Positions 9,418 through 18,559 of a stretch of DNA of 64,000 bases are shown here, piece after piece. Position 1 is the first letter of the stretch; each line of letters opens with the position of its first letter. Source of the DNA: Rapidithrix thailandica. Lineage in GTDB: Bacteria > Bacteroidota > Bacteroidia > Cytophagales > Flammeovirgaceae. The notes beneath the pieces were generated by a model. The model saw nothing but the letters and a program-made list of their open reading frames with translations, made no database searches and had not been told where the DNA came from. The stretch covers positions 496,001 to 560,000 of the forward strand of contig NZ_JBDKWZ010000001.1 in assembly GCF_039710355.1 (NCBI RefSeq). The letters run 5' to 3'. Both the position numbers and the translations under genes were made by a program.

Positions 9418-10179
9418 ATGCTGAAAATTGAGAATTTACACGCTTCGATAGAGGGAAAGAAGATTTTGAATGGAATATCTTTAGAAATAAACCCTGGAGA
9501 AATACATGCGATTATGGGACCCAACGGCTCCGGAAAGAGTACTTTGGCTTCTGTATTGGCAGGCCGGGAAGAGTATGAAGTGCTGGAGGGTAAAGTTACA
9601 TTTGCCGGGCAAGATTTGTTGGAGATGGGGCCTGAAGAAAGAGCACAAGCAGGCTTGTTTTTAGCATTCCAGTATCCGGTCGAAATTCCTGGAGTAAGTA
9701 ATACTAACTTTTTGAAGACGGCTGTCAACGAAGTGCGCAAAAGCCGTGGACAAGAGCCTTTGGATGCGGTGGCCTTCCTGAAGTTGATGAAAGAAAAAAT
9801 GAAAGTGGTCAATATTGATCAATCTTTAATGACTCGATCGTTGAACGAAGGTTTTTCCGGTGGAGAAAAGAAACGAAATGAAATATTCCAAATGGCGATG
9901 TTAGAGCCAACCTTATCTATTTTGGATGAAACGGATTCCGGTTTGGATATAGATGCGCTTAAAGTAGTAGCCAATGGGGTAAATACTTTGAAAAATGATC
10001 ACAATGGTTTTATTGTGGTTACCCACTACCAACGCCTGTTGAACTATATTGTACCTGACTTTGTGCACGTATTGTACAAAGGAAAGATTGTAAAATCCGG
10101 TACGAAAGAGTTGGCTTATGAGTTGGAGGAGAAAGGCTATGACTGGATTAAGAAAGAAATAGAGGGAGCCGTGTTATAA
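9418..10179 (+). CDS. sufC: Fe-S cluster assembly ATPase SufC
   Basis: SufC is the ABC-type ATPase of the SufBCD scaffold, which builds Fe-S clusters in the cytosol. The 253-residue protein has Walker A (GPNGSGKST, about residue 36), the SufC-type region LFLAFQYPVEIPGV, the ABC signature (FSGGEKKRNE, about residue 145), Walker B with LSILDETDSGLD, and the H-loop (VVTHYQRLL). Length and motifs match the family exactly. sufD follows, but sufB, which normally precedes sufC, is missing: upstream is a divergent LRR gene. Confidence 0.97.
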   Translation: MLKIENLHASIEGKKILNGISLEINPGEIHAIMGPNGSGKSTLASVLAGREEYEVLEGKVTFAGQDLLEMGPEERAQAGLFLAFQYPVEIPGVSNTNFLKTAVNEVRKSRGQEPLDAVAFLKLMKEKMKVVNIDQSLMTRSLNEGFSGGEKKRNEIFQMAMLEPTLSILDETDSGLDIDALKVVANGVNTLKNDHNGFIVVTHYQRLLNYIVPDFVHVLYKGKIVKSGTKELAYELEEKGYDWIKKEIEGAVL

Positions 10180-10325
10180 TCTACCGGGTGAATGCCTATC
10201 CATCCGAAAAGAAAACGGAGGAATGGCACCGTAGAAAACCAAATTTTTTATACCAACCGGAAACGATGAGCTTGAAATCTCCTTTTGACCGGATTGGTAG
10301 CATCAAAATCGGAATTTCTTTTATC

Positions 10326-11636
10326 ATGGACGCAGAATTGACGTTAGTCGACTTAAAAGATAATATTACAGAAACCTTTGCCAAGTTTGAAGAAAACTTG
10401 AACGGGGCCGGAAGCTCTCCTTTAAAAGCATTGCGTGCACAAGCACTTACTGCTTTCAAAGAGACGACTTTCCCAACGATTAAGCATGAGGAGTGGAAGT
10501 ATACGAACTTACGAAAATTACTGAGTATTCCTTTTGCTTGGGAAGGAGTGGAAGAATCGCAATCCACAGAGTTGAATCCAGATTGGTATTTTGGCTTGGA
10601 AGAGGCGAATTTACTGGTGTTTGTCAATGGTAAGTTCAGTGTAAACCTTTCCAAAGTAGTGGATACCGCGTTTGAAGTAACTTCAATTGCCGAGGCCGAC
10701 GGGGAGTTGATTGAACAACATTTTTCAAAATATGCAAAAGTGGAAAGTGAGCCGTTTACAGCGCTTAATACTGCCTTTGCAGCTGAAGGAGTATTCATTC
10801 ATGTTCCTAAAGGAAAAGTTGTTGAAAAGCCCGTGGTCTTGTTGTACATCAACAATGTGCAAGAAAAAGCCGTTTTTTCACAACCTCGAAATTTGATTGT
10901 GGTAGAAGAAAGTGCCCAAATCAATTTGATCGAGAATTTTGTGAGTGTAGGAGCTGAAAAAAGCTTTAGCAATCTGGTTTCTGAAATTGTGGTAGAATCT
11001 AATGCCCGGGTAAACCATTACAAATTACAGAATGAACAACCGACAGTATTTCATATAGGAACGACACAAGTCTTGCAACACCGGGATAGTTACTATAACA
11101 ACCTGACCTTTACACTGGCCGGGGGCTTGACCCGGAACAATGTGAACTTGGTGTTGGATGGGGAGAATTGTGAGTCGCATTTGTTTGGGCTTTATATGAT
11201 GCATCGCCAAGATCATGTGGACAATCATACCAGTGTGGATCATAAACAACCGCATTCGTTCAGCAATGAGTTGTACAAAGGTATATTGGACGATGAAGCC
11301 AAAGGGGTGTTTAACGGGAAAGTATATGTGCGGCAATATGCTCAGAAAACCAATGCCTTTCAATCCAATAAAAATATTTTGCTTTCTCCTAAAGCTTCTG
11401 TGGATACAAAACCACAGTTGGAAATTTGGGCTGATGATGTGAAATGTTCGCACGGAGCCACTACAGGTGCGATGGATGAGGAACCCCTGTTTTATTTGAG
11501 ATCCAGAGGTATCGGAGAGGACAAAGCTAAAGCGTTGTTGATGCATGCATTTGCAGCGGATTTATTAGAGGAAGTAAAAATTCCTGAAGTAAAAGATCAT
11601 ATTGAAAAATTGATAGACCAACGGTTGTTGGTATAA
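10326..11636 (+). CDS. sufD: Fe-S cluster assembly protein SufD
   Basis: SufD is the SufB paralogue that completes the SufBC2D scaffold and helps iron entry. The frame is open from 10188, but the ATG at 10326 gives the expected protein (MDAELTLVDLKDN, 436 residues); the extra 46 residues from 10188 have no family resemblance. Visible hallmarks are the N-terminal HEEWKYTNLR segment, the beta-helix core (NHYKLQNEQPTVFHIGTTQV), the HSFSNELYKGILDDEAKGVF region and the C-terminal KCSHGATTGAMDEEPLFYL with the conserved CSHG(A). The gap to sufC is 146 bases with this start. No sufS follows; a strong terminator ends the unit. Confidence 0.95.
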   Translation: MDAELTLVDLKDNITETFAKFEENLNGAGSSPLKALRAQALTAFKETTFPTIKHEEWKYTNLRKLLSIPFAWEGVEESQSTELNPDWYFGLEEANLLVFVNGKFSVNLSKVVDTAFEVTSIAEADGELIEQHFSKYAKVESEPFTALNTAFAAEGVFIHVPKGKVVEKPVVLLYINNVQEKAVFSQPRNLIVVEESAQINLIENFVSVGAEKSFSNLVSEIVVESNARVNHYKLQNEQPTVFHIGTTQVLQHRDSYYNNLTFTLAGGLTRNNVNLVLDGENCESHLFGLYMMHRQDHVDNHTSVDHKQPHSFSNELYKGILDDEAKGVFNGKVYVRQYAQKTNAFQSNKNILLSPKASVDTKPQLEIWADDVKCSHGATTGAMDEEPLFYLRSRGIGEDKAKALLMHAFAADLLEEVKIPEVKDHIEKLIDQRLLV

Positions 11637-11640
11637 GAGG

Positions 11641-11669
11641 AAGGGGGGGCTTTTTTAGCCCCCTTTTTA
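11641..11669 (+). terminator. Terminator of sufCD
   Basis: Four bases after the sufD stop, GGGGGGGCT and AGCCCCC pair around a T loop and are followed by TTTTTAT. It is directly followed by a MITE copy that starts at 11677. Confidence 0.85.
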
Positions 11670-11676
11670 TGTTTAT

Positions 11677-11837
11677 GAAGTGAATTAACCTTTTTATTTT
11701 TCCTAAAAAATGTTTCAAAAACGCCTCCTCCGTGTTACTTTTTTCAACAATAGCTTTGGCTATTCTCTTCAAAAAGTGTCTTGATGAGCCTGTTTTGATT
11801 CTATTTTCGATCAAAAACTATAAGTTTAAACCACTTC
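11677..11837 (-). mobile_element. MITE-like element, family 1, copy B (161 bp)
   Basis: The reverse complement of this stretch matches 33668-33828 over its full 161 bases without gaps and with about 15 mismatches by hand alignment. Imperfect 12-bp terminal inverted repeats (GAAGTGGTTTAA and GAAGTGAATTAA) bound it, and a 3-bp direct repeat TAT flanks it (11674-11676 and 11838-11840). The interior contains a hairpin with AATAGC-CAAA-GCTATT inside an outer ACTTTTTG/CAAAAAGT stem. No transposase is encoded, so it would need a full-length element in trans. Confidence 0.8.
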
Positions 11838-11842
11838 TATAA

Positions 11843-13264
11843 TTAATTTCCGTTCAATGAATTCCTCTCCTTTCTTTTTTCTATAGCCATTTTATGTCCG
11901 AATACTAAATTCAGGCCTACACGTGCACTTAAAGACCTGCTGTCTCTGTAGCCGAATGCACCGCTAATCATTTGGTCACTCACCGCATAAAGTTGCACAG
12001 GTCCCAAGTTGAAGTTGACTCCCAAACCCATGTTTGTATAAGAGTGAGGGTATATAGAATAACTGGCGGCCAGCCCAACCCATCGGCTTATGTCTTTTCT
12101 GATATTTATACCGAACCCCGGCTGAAAAACACCTTTATAGTAAATAGCAGAAAATATTGCCCCAGTTGTAAAGCCTTTGGTCAGTTCATAACTCATGGCA
12201 AGGTGAGTACGCACCGGGAGTCCTGTAGAGTAAGAAGAGGGTTCTTCTCCGTCATCTTTTTTTTGGATAAAAGTGTATACTTTCTCTAAACTATCGGCAA
12301 GCGCTTCAAAAGCCTCCGAATCTTGCTCTTCATTGACCAGAGTAGCTAAATTCAGTGCATCAAAGGTTAGAGTGCGGTCATTGCCATTGATGTCACCCAG
12401 CCGGAATTCTTGTAAGTTTGACTTCCATTGGATTCTCCCAATATCCAAAATACTTGCCTCGAGTTGTATTTTGTCCGTAAGTTGATACGTTGCTCCCAAA
12501 TCAATGGCAAATCCGGGGTTCCCAAAGTTTGCAAAATAATCCTCGGCATCTATATCATCATCTATCAAATTAATAATGCCGGACGTTTGTGCTATACCTC
12601 CGGAAGTAAAGGTAACCGGGTAATTATCAGTGTTTTCCGTATAAATACTGCTATGAAGATTAGTGCGGATATGCCCAATCCCAAAAAGAACTTTGACATT
12701 GGCACCAAGGGTTAATTTTTCGCTGAGGGAATAGGCCCCTCCCACAGCAAACTCCCGCCAGTGAATAAATCCCATCTTAGGTTCAATAGAAATGGTTTTA
12801 CCTAAATAATCCACATGGGTATTCCCTTTTTGAATAACCTCTAAAATAGCTTGAGGGGACTTGGCAAATGTTTCTACACGTTCTCTGACAAATACATTGA
12901 AATTTACTTTTTTCGTATTGATATACACTCCCAAAATGTCAACACTGGAACTACTGGTAACTTGAGGGTTTTTCTTAAAAGCCTTGATAATACCAGGAAT
13001 GGAGGCAATATTCTCATTATCCCGATTTTTTTCTACAACCTTATTGTAAGAGCCTCCCTGGTAGATGGACGCATAGACAGAAGATATACCCGGAAGACTG
13101 AGGGATACCTTGTGATCTAATTGTTTAGCAGGGTTATACCCTGTGCTTTGAGGAATTCCATGCATATGAAAGAGTGTTTTTTCTGTTTGCGCAAGCGCGG
13201 AAATTCCAAACATTTGCAATAATAAGACGTAAAGAGCCAATTGTTTTCTTGTACTTATTGTCAT
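11843..13264 (-). CDS. DUF5723-type outer-membrane beta-barrel protein, paralogue 2
   Basis: 473 residues with a signal peptide (ALYVLLLQMFGISALAQ) and the opening FHMHGIPQSTGYNPAKQLDH that typifies DUF5723 proteins of Bacteroidota. The body alternates beta-strands, with FAIDLGATYQLTDKIQLEAS and HLAMSYELTKGFTTGAIFSA looking like barrel strands of an OmpP1/FadL- or PorV-like fold, and it ends in a short basic tail. It is a clear paralogue of the next gene upstream (13442-14935), sharing motifs along its whole length. An intergenic terminator separates the two, so this copy probably has its own promoter. Function is unknown; surface or secretion-related roles are guesses. Confidence 0.8.
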   Translation of the reverse strand: MTISTRKQLALYVLLLQMFGISALAQTEKTLFHMHGIPQSTGYNPAKQLDHKVSLSLPGISSVYASIYQGGSYNKVVEKNRDNENIASIPGIIKAFKKNPQVTSSSSVDILGVYINTKKVNFNVFVRERVETFAKSPQAILEVIQKGNTHVDYLGKTISIEPKMGFIHWREFAVGGAYSLSEKLTLGANVKVLFGIGHIRTNLHSSIYTENTDNYPVTFTSGGIAQTSGIINLIDDDIDAEDYFANFGNPGFAIDLGATYQLTDKIQLEASILDIGRIQWKSNLQEFRLGDINGNDRTLTFDALNLATLVNEEQDSEAFEALADSLEKVYTFIQKKDDGEEPSSYSTGLPVRTHLAMSYELTKGFTTGAIFSAIYYKGVFQPGFGINIRKDISRWVGLAASYSIYPHSYTNMGLGVNFNLGPVQLYAVSDQMISGAFGYRDSRSLSARVGLNLVFGHKMAIEKRKERNSLNGN

Positions 13265-13384
13265 TATTTTTTCAATTTTGACTATTAAAATTTCGTGCTC
13301 TGTTCCTCATTATTACATTTCTCAGTAAGAAAAAGTTGAGTGAAAACGAGCATTTCTTTCAAACAATTACTACTGGTTTCAATG

Positions 13385-13413
13385 AAAAAAGGGAGCTTTT
13401 AAAGCTCCCTTTC
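13385..13413 (-). terminator. Terminator between two DUF5723 paralogues
   Basis: A near-perfect 12-bp palindrome (AAAGGGAGCTTT / AAAGCTCCCTTT) followed on the minus strand by TTTTTTCATT. It closes the lipoprotein-DUF5723 unit before the second paralogue. Confidence 0.85.
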
Positions 13414-13441
13414 CATGAATTTTCATTTTCTATCATCCTTC

Positions 13442-14935
13442 TTAAAAATCATCTTCCAACAAGGCCTCTTCTTTTCTAAGGGTTTGTTTATGACCGAATA
13501 CGAAATTTACTCCCGCTCTGGCAGTGATCGTATGTGTCTTTTGATAATTTAATGCAGTGCTGATCAACTGGTCGCTTACTGCATAGACTTGTAAAGAACC
13601 TAAATTCAGGACAAGGCCAGCTCCAAGGTTTTGAAAAGAGTGAGGAGAGGCCGAATAACTTGCCGAGAGGGTGATCCAACTTCCAAAGTTCTTTTGAAGA
13701 CTAAGCCCCAAGCTGGGTTGAAATATTTGATCATGAATGACGCCTGAAATTAGCAAGCCGGTGGTGAAGTTACGGGCAATTTCATATTGAAGGCTTAAAT
13801 GGCTCCGGATCGGCAATGTGGTAGTGTAGGCTTCCGGTGATTTTCCATCTTCTTCAATATTGGTAAACGTTACGACTTGCTCCAAGCTATCCAATACCTC
13901 TTCAAAGGCCTCTGATTCGGGGTCTTCTGTGACCAGTTTGGCTAAATCCATTCCTTCAAAAGTATAGGATTGATCACTGCCGTCTTGATGGCTCAGCCGG
14001 TATTCCCTTAAATTTGTTTTCCAGGTAATTTTACCTAAGTTTAACACACTGGCTTCTAGTTTTACCCGCTTGCTAAGTTGGTAAGCCATTCCAAAATCTA
14101 TCGCAAATCCAGGGTTTTTGTAATTATTCAAGACATATGCATCTTGGGTCATTTTTTTGTCAAGGACGTTGAAAATTCCTGCGGACTGTACCCTTCCCCC
14201 GGAAGTAAGGGTAACCGGGTAATTGTCAGAATCTTCTGTCAAGAGGCTGAAACGGAGGTCCGGGCGGATATTCCCCATGCCGAATACGGCTTTTGCATTC
14301 AGGCCAATGGTGAGTTTCTCGCTGAAAGTATAGGCTCCTCCGATTCCAAATTCCCTCCAGTGGATCAAGTTCATGTTGGGTTCGATAGGAATACGTTGAT
14401 TCAAATAATCTGCATGCCCGTTTCCTTTCAATAATACCCCGAGTAGTTCTTTGGGAATGCTTGCATAGGATTCTCCCCGTTCTTTGACCGAAAGATTAAA
14501 ATTGACTTTATCATCACTAAAGTGTACACCGAAGATATCCATTGAAAAGCTACTGCGCACCAAATTGTTTTTTTGGAGAGCATTGACGAGCCCGGAAATA
14601 GAAATAATTTTATCATTATTATCGTCCAACTTAACCACATCTTTATAAGTGGCGCCCTGGCTGCCCGCTACATACAAGGATGATACGATCGGTAAGGCGA
14701 TAGCAAACTCAAAATCCATTTTTTTTGCAGGGTTGTAAGAAGTGCTCTGAGGAACAGAATGCATAAAGTAAAATGTCTTTTCCTCTTGTGCCGTGGCCGT
14801 TTGCAAACAAAGTTGACTGAAGATAAAGATGTATAAACTCGTGAACACAACTTGATATGGTATTATCAACTGTTTTACAAGAGCTGAAATTCGAACCCAT
14901 AGTGGCTGGCTGGAAAGCGTAATTTTATTCATCAT
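13442..14935 (-). CDS. DUF5723-type outer-membrane beta-barrel protein, paralogue 1
   Basis: 497 residues with a long signal region (LYIFIFSQLCLQTATAQEEK) and the DUF5723-like opening FYFMHSVPQSTSYNPAKKMD. It matches its neighbour 11843-13264 throughout (for example GFAIDFGMAYQLSKRVKLEA versus GFAIDLGATYQLTDKIQLEA), so the pair arose by tandem duplication followed by considerable divergence. The start ATG overlaps the end of the upstream large lipoprotein gene by 11 bases, which suggests translational coupling and a shared complex or pathway. Predicted location is the outer membrane; the function is not known. Confidence 0.82.
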   Translation of the reverse strand: MMNKITLSSQPLWVRISALVKQLIIPYQVVFTSLYIFIFSQLCLQTATAQEEKTFYFMHSVPQSTSYNPAKKMDFEFAIALPIVSSLYVAGSQGATYKDVVKLDDNNDKIISISGLVNALQKNNLVRSSFSMDIFGVHFSDDKVNFNLSVKERGESYASIPKELLGVLLKGNGHADYLNQRIPIEPNMNLIHWREFGIGGAYTFSEKLTIGLNAKAVFGMGNIRPDLRFSLLTEDSDNYPVTLTSGGRVQSAGIFNVLDKKMTQDAYVLNNYKNPGFAIDFGMAYQLSKRVKLEASVLNLGKITWKTNLREYRLSHQDGSDQSYTFEGMDLAKLVTEDPESEAFEEVLDSLEQVVTFTNIEEDGKSPEAYTTTLPIRSHLSLQYEIARNFTTGLLISGVIHDQIFQPSLGLSLQKNFGSWITLSASYSASPHSFQNLGAGLVLNLGSLQVYAVSDQLISTALNYQKTHTITARAGVNFVFGHKQTLRKEEALLEDDF

Positions 14936-16982
14936 GATTGATAGTGATTTTGAGGTTAGAAAGGATGCCCATTTTGACTTTTAATTCGTAATGATCCAAG
15001 ATTTTGACATCTTTAGCTCCTCCGCCTTCACTGGCCAACTCGGCTGCGATCACTATCTTCTGAGCATTCAATAAATGTAAGAGTTGCTCTTCTTCCAGGT
15101 CCGTTTCATCCGCTTTTACAAAGTTTTCTATGGTAACCCCGTTTACATCGGTTTTTGCTGATTCTACCAATAGTTGAGCTCCTTCACGGTAAAGAGAATC
15201 GGTCACTTGGTTTTCACTATCGACAAAATAAAATTGAACCTTCATGGCTAAAGGAAACTCATTTTCTACCTTGGTTTTAAGACTGGCATTTCCCACCCCT
15301 AAATCACTGGTATTTATTTCTAAGCCAATTTCCACCGTATCCTGAAACTGGATACTTGTTAAGCTTCCGTATAAAGGCACTTTGGTAGTGGCAGTAATAT
15401 AAACATTGGAGGTATCAGTCAAAAAGTTTACGGATTTCCCATGAGGGTTGATATGCATGGTGCCTCCATAATTTAGCTTTGTCGGTTTAAATGGAAGAAT
15501 TTCGGATGTATTGGTGATGTGAATGTCCTCCACAACTTCAGTACTTAGGTAATTGCTTGCGGCAGGTACATGGATAGTACTTTCATTTACTTGTAACGGC
15601 AATTTGGACCGGTCTTCTTCCCTTTCTAATTCCAATTGATCCAAAGTAAGATCAATAGGAAACCCGTATTGGTTGTAAATCGCAAAATCAATGGAGAAGT
15701 CTTTTAAATTGAACTGGCCATTAGTAAGTGTATTTTGAAAAATACCGATGTCCACTGTTTTATTCGGGAGATTTCCATTGAACTGTCCAAAATACCCTTT
15801 TACAGACGAAATGTTAAGTTCTTTAAGCGTTATCTGACATTGGATTTTTTCATGGTTCGTTAGCCGGATGGTTTGCCCGGTTACCGGTAGACTTGTAGTC
15901 GTTTGAACAAGAAGCTCATTATACCCGGTATTTGTTTGTGTCAGGTCCAGAGAGGCTTTATCAATGGATATTTCCTGACTTTTACTTAGTTGGGAAGAAA
16001 ATTGTAAGGGGGTTCCCTCCAGATGAATCCCGGGAAAAGAGACGTCAAGCGTAACAGCATTGGTAAGGTCTGATTCAACTTGTAAGTTAAGCGTACCCTT
16101 TTCTAAAAAAGCCTCATATATTTCAAAAGAAACGGCTAAGGGCAATATTTCTTCCGAATGGACTTCCAAAGGTTCTTCTAAAATCAATTCTACCTCTTCT
16201 ACGGCTAAATCCAGGTAGGAAGCCTTGAAGAAAATCCCGTCAATGTATTCCAAGCGTCCATGAGGATTACCCGGACTGCTTAACTCCGTGATGATCACTT
16301 GCATCTCTTTCGTAATGGTCATGCCGGCCAAGTCAAGGTTCACGGTCTCCTTTCCGCCATTGTCTTCCAAATTCGATAAATTTATAGGGGTTCCTATCAA
16401 TACACCTTCTGCATTGCGCACTTCAAAACTTAGGTTCACCATAGCATCAAACATATTGATGACTTCTAAAGAGATTTTTCCCTGTTGAAAACGGGCGTAG
16501 TTTAGGTTTTCGATTTCGGGAAATTGGAAAGGCTCAATATTGTCGATTTTGAAAGGCGGAAAAGGTTTGACATTATCTTTCAAACCGGTATTCGCTGCAA
16601 AATCAGCCAGTTTGGCGTATTTTTTTGAAATGGAAAGAGGCAACGGAATTTCCGTGAATTCCAATGAGAACTCATGGCGGATGTTGCTTAATTGAGTAAA
16701 AGAATTCAGAGAAGGCCCCATTAAGGTATCCGTGTACATAAAGCTTAATAGCCCATCCTTTTCGCTGTCTAGAAAATCTTGATCAACGGAGTTAATTAAA
16801 TGGGAATAATTTAATTGAGAACTGAATAAAGGAAGAGCCAGGGTAGGTGAAATTTCTTCAAATTTCGCTTGATCAAAATTAAAGTCTTCTTTGTCAAAAT
16901 TACAGCCTTGTAGCATTGCAAGCCCAAAGGAGACAATGTATACACAAAACCATAACTTCCTTGAAGTGGTAGTGTCTTTCAT
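14925..16982 (-). CDS. Large lipoprotein of unknown function, co-transcribed with a DUF5723 protein
   Basis: 685 residues beginning MKDTTTSRKLWFCVYIVSFG with lipobox LQGC (Cys 27). The remainder is predicted beta-rich with repeated Ig-like stretches and no catalytic motif that I recognise; SPTLALPLFSSQLNYSHLI near the N-terminus is a feature I associate with Bacteroidota surface lipoproteins of this arrangement. The stop overlaps the start of the DUF5723 gene by 11 bases, so the two form an operon. A lipoprotein plus an outer-membrane barrel in an overlapping pair suggests a surface complex, but substrate and role are unknown. Confidence 0.75.
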   Translation of the reverse strand: MKDTTTSRKLWFCVYIVSFGLAMLQGCNFDKEDFNFDQAKFEEISPTLALPLFSSQLNYSHLINSVDQDFLDSEKDGLLSFMYTDTLMGPSLNSFTQLSNIRHEFSLEFTEIPLPLSISKKYAKLADFAANTGLKDNVKPFPPFKIDNIEPFQFPEIENLNYARFQQGKISLEVINMFDAMVNLSFEVRNAEGVLIGTPINLSNLEDNGGKETVNLDLAGMTITKEMQVIITELSSPGNPHGRLEYIDGIFFKASYLDLAVEEVELILEEPLEVHSEEILPLAVSFEIYEAFLEKGTLNLQVESDLTNAVTLDVSFPGIHLEGTPLQFSSQLSKSQEISIDKASLDLTQTNTGYNELLVQTTTSLPVTGQTIRLTNHEKIQCQITLKELNISSVKGYFGQFNGNLPNKTVDIGIFQNTLTNGQFNLKDFSIDFAIYNQYGFPIDLTLDQLELEREEDRSKLPLQVNESTIHVPAASNYLSTEVVEDIHITNTSEILPFKPTKLNYGGTMHINPHGKSVNFLTDTSNVYITATTKVPLYGSLTSIQFQDTVEIGLEINTSDLGVGNASLKTKVENEFPLAMKVQFYFVDSENQVTDSLYREGAQLLVESAKTDVNGVTIENFVKADETDLEEEQLLHLLNAQKIVIAAELASEGGGAKDVKILDHYELKVKMGILSNLKITINHDE

Positions 16983-17505
16983 GTTAATATGGTATTAGGG
17001 GTAAAGGGTAAGTTTGTAGGGAGAACGAACGGAAGAAAACTATACGCTTGTGCGCTATAAGCCAAATGCGAAAAAGCTGAGAAAGCTATATGGGAATATG
17101 TCAGGAATAATTGTCGTGAAGCATGATCTGAGGAAAAGCCTTACTTGGATTATTCTGTGAAACAAATTTTGAGCTAGGCGAAATTTACAGGAAGAAACTC
17201 AAAGAAATCCTAATTTCTTACTTTATCTGCTTGCTCATGATAGGGCTTGTAATGACTTAGTGCAATTTATGATAGTGGATTATACCTATTTGGAAAATAC
17301 GAACTGCTTCCCTTTTTACAGATATATTACATTGAAGGGAATCTTAAGTTTTATAAAAACATTTTGCTTAGGGTGCTAACGGACTTTGCAGCACAAATGC
17401 TGCTTATGGGAATTGTACAGTGTTATGCTTCTTTGAGTAGAAGGTAGTATCTTAAGGTAAGATATGAAAACACCTATTTCTTTTACATAAAAAAAAATTA
17501 GCTTT
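16983..17505. other. Divergent intergenic region, nothing recognised
   Basis: About 520 AT-rich bases between the large lipoprotein gene and the aldo/keto reductase. A tiny hairpin (GCAGCACAAATGCTGC, near 17386) is the only structure seen. No open frame has coding character and no repeat family matches. Confidence 0.45.
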
Positions 17506-18480
17506 ATGAAGTATAGAGGTTTAGGAAAAACGGGTTTAAAAATTTCAGAAATCAGTTTTGGTGCCTGGTCCATTGGAGCTTCTTGGGGAGAGCAAAGTGA
17601 AAAAGATTCGATTGCCGCATTGCATAAAGCTTTAGATCTGGGAGTGAACTTCATCGATACGGCTTTGGCATATGGGAACGGAAAAAGCGAAAAAATTATC
17701 GGCAAAGTGCTGAGTGATCGAAGTGAGGAAGTATATGTAGCTACCAAGATTCCTCCCAAAGTGGGTGCGTGGCCTCCTACACCTTATTGCAAAATTGAAG
17801 AGCGGTACCCTGAAGAATACTTGCGGGAATCTTTGGAAACTTGTTTGAAAAACTTAAATACCGAATGTATCGATATTTTACAATTGCATACATGGACCCG
17901 TGCCTGGAACAAGTACCCCAGTGCATTGGAAGTATTGCAAAAGTTTAAGAAAGAAGGAAAAATACGATATATAGGTGTTTCTACACCGGAGCACGACCAA
18001 AACGCCTTGATAGGATTAATGAAAGGCGGATGGTTGGATACCGTACAGGTCATTTATAATATCTTTGAACAGGAACCGGTAGCCGAGTTTCTTCCTACGG
18101 CATTGGAACAAGAAGTTGGAGTCATAGTCCGGATGGCTTTTGACGAAGGAATCCTTACCGGAAAGTATACCCCTGATCATCAATTTCCCAAGGAGGACTT
18201 CAGAAGTAAGTATTTTGAGGGCGACCGGCTGGAAAGGGCAGTCCGCCGGGTAGAAAAAATTAAGAGTGACCTTCAAACTAGTGGCTTTACCATGCCGCAA
18301 GCAGCATTAAAGTTTGCCATGAAGCCTCCGGCGGTAAGCACGGTCATTTCGGGTATCCGCAATGCCCAACAAGCAGAACGAAATACTGCAGTAGCCGATA
18401 TGCCTGATTTGCCGGAGGAATATATGGAAATGCTTCGTCATCATTATTGGGTCCGTGCCTTTTGGTACACTGGAAAATAA
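17506..18480 (+). CDS. Aldo/keto reductase
   Basis: 324 residues of the NADPH-dependent aldo/keto reductase superfamily (TIM barrel, cytosolic). Catalytic tetrad residues are visible: Asp and Tyr in NFIDTALAYGNGKSE, Lys in VYVATKI and His in ILQLHTW. The C-terminal cofactor region GFTMPQAALKFAMKPPAVST with VISGIRNAQQAERN is also typical. The substrate cannot be inferred; many relatives act on sugar or methylglyoxal-type aldehydes. Monocistronic, followed by a terminator and the convergent peroxiredoxin gene. Confidence 0.93.
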   Translation: MKYRGLGKTGLKISEISFGAWSIGASWGEQSEKDSIAALHKALDLGVNFIDTALAYGNGKSEKIIGKVLSDRSEEVYVATKIPPKVGAWPPTPYCKIEERYPEEYLRESLETCLKNLNTECIDILQLHTWTRAWNKYPSALEVLQKFKKEGKIRYIGVSTPEHDQNALIGLMKGGWLDTVQVIYNIFEQEPVAEFLPTALEQEVGVIVRMAFDEGILTGKYTPDHQFPKEDFRSKYFEGDRLERAVRRVEKIKSDLQTSGFTMPQAALKFAMKPPAVSTVISGIRNAQQAERNTAVADMPDLPEEYMEMLRHHYWVRAFWYTGK

Positions 18481-18500
18481 AGTGGAAACCGCAGAAAGCT

Positions 18501-18539
18501 CAACAACCCTCCAACAGATAAGATCGCGGAGGGTTGTTA
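18501..18539. terminator. Terminator between convergent AKR and peroxiredoxin genes
   Basis: An 11-bp stem AACAACCCTCC / GGAGGGTTGTT around a loop of about 16 bases. It lies 20 bases after the AKR stop and 20 before the peroxiredoxin stop. Confidence 0.75.
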
Positions 18540-18559
18540 ACTATTAAATGGGCACTATT

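Noticed and set aside
10188..10325. N-terminal extension of SufD by 46 residues
   Set aside because: The extra residues lack family similarity and the ATG at 10326 gives a standard-length SufD.
10196..10798. 200-codon antisense frame inside sufD
   Set aside because: Shadow of sufD in another frame; no independent evidence.
11527..11814. 95-codon minus-strand frame across the MITE and sufD end
   Set aside because: It is the repeat's own pseudo-frame running through the terminator into antisense sufD.
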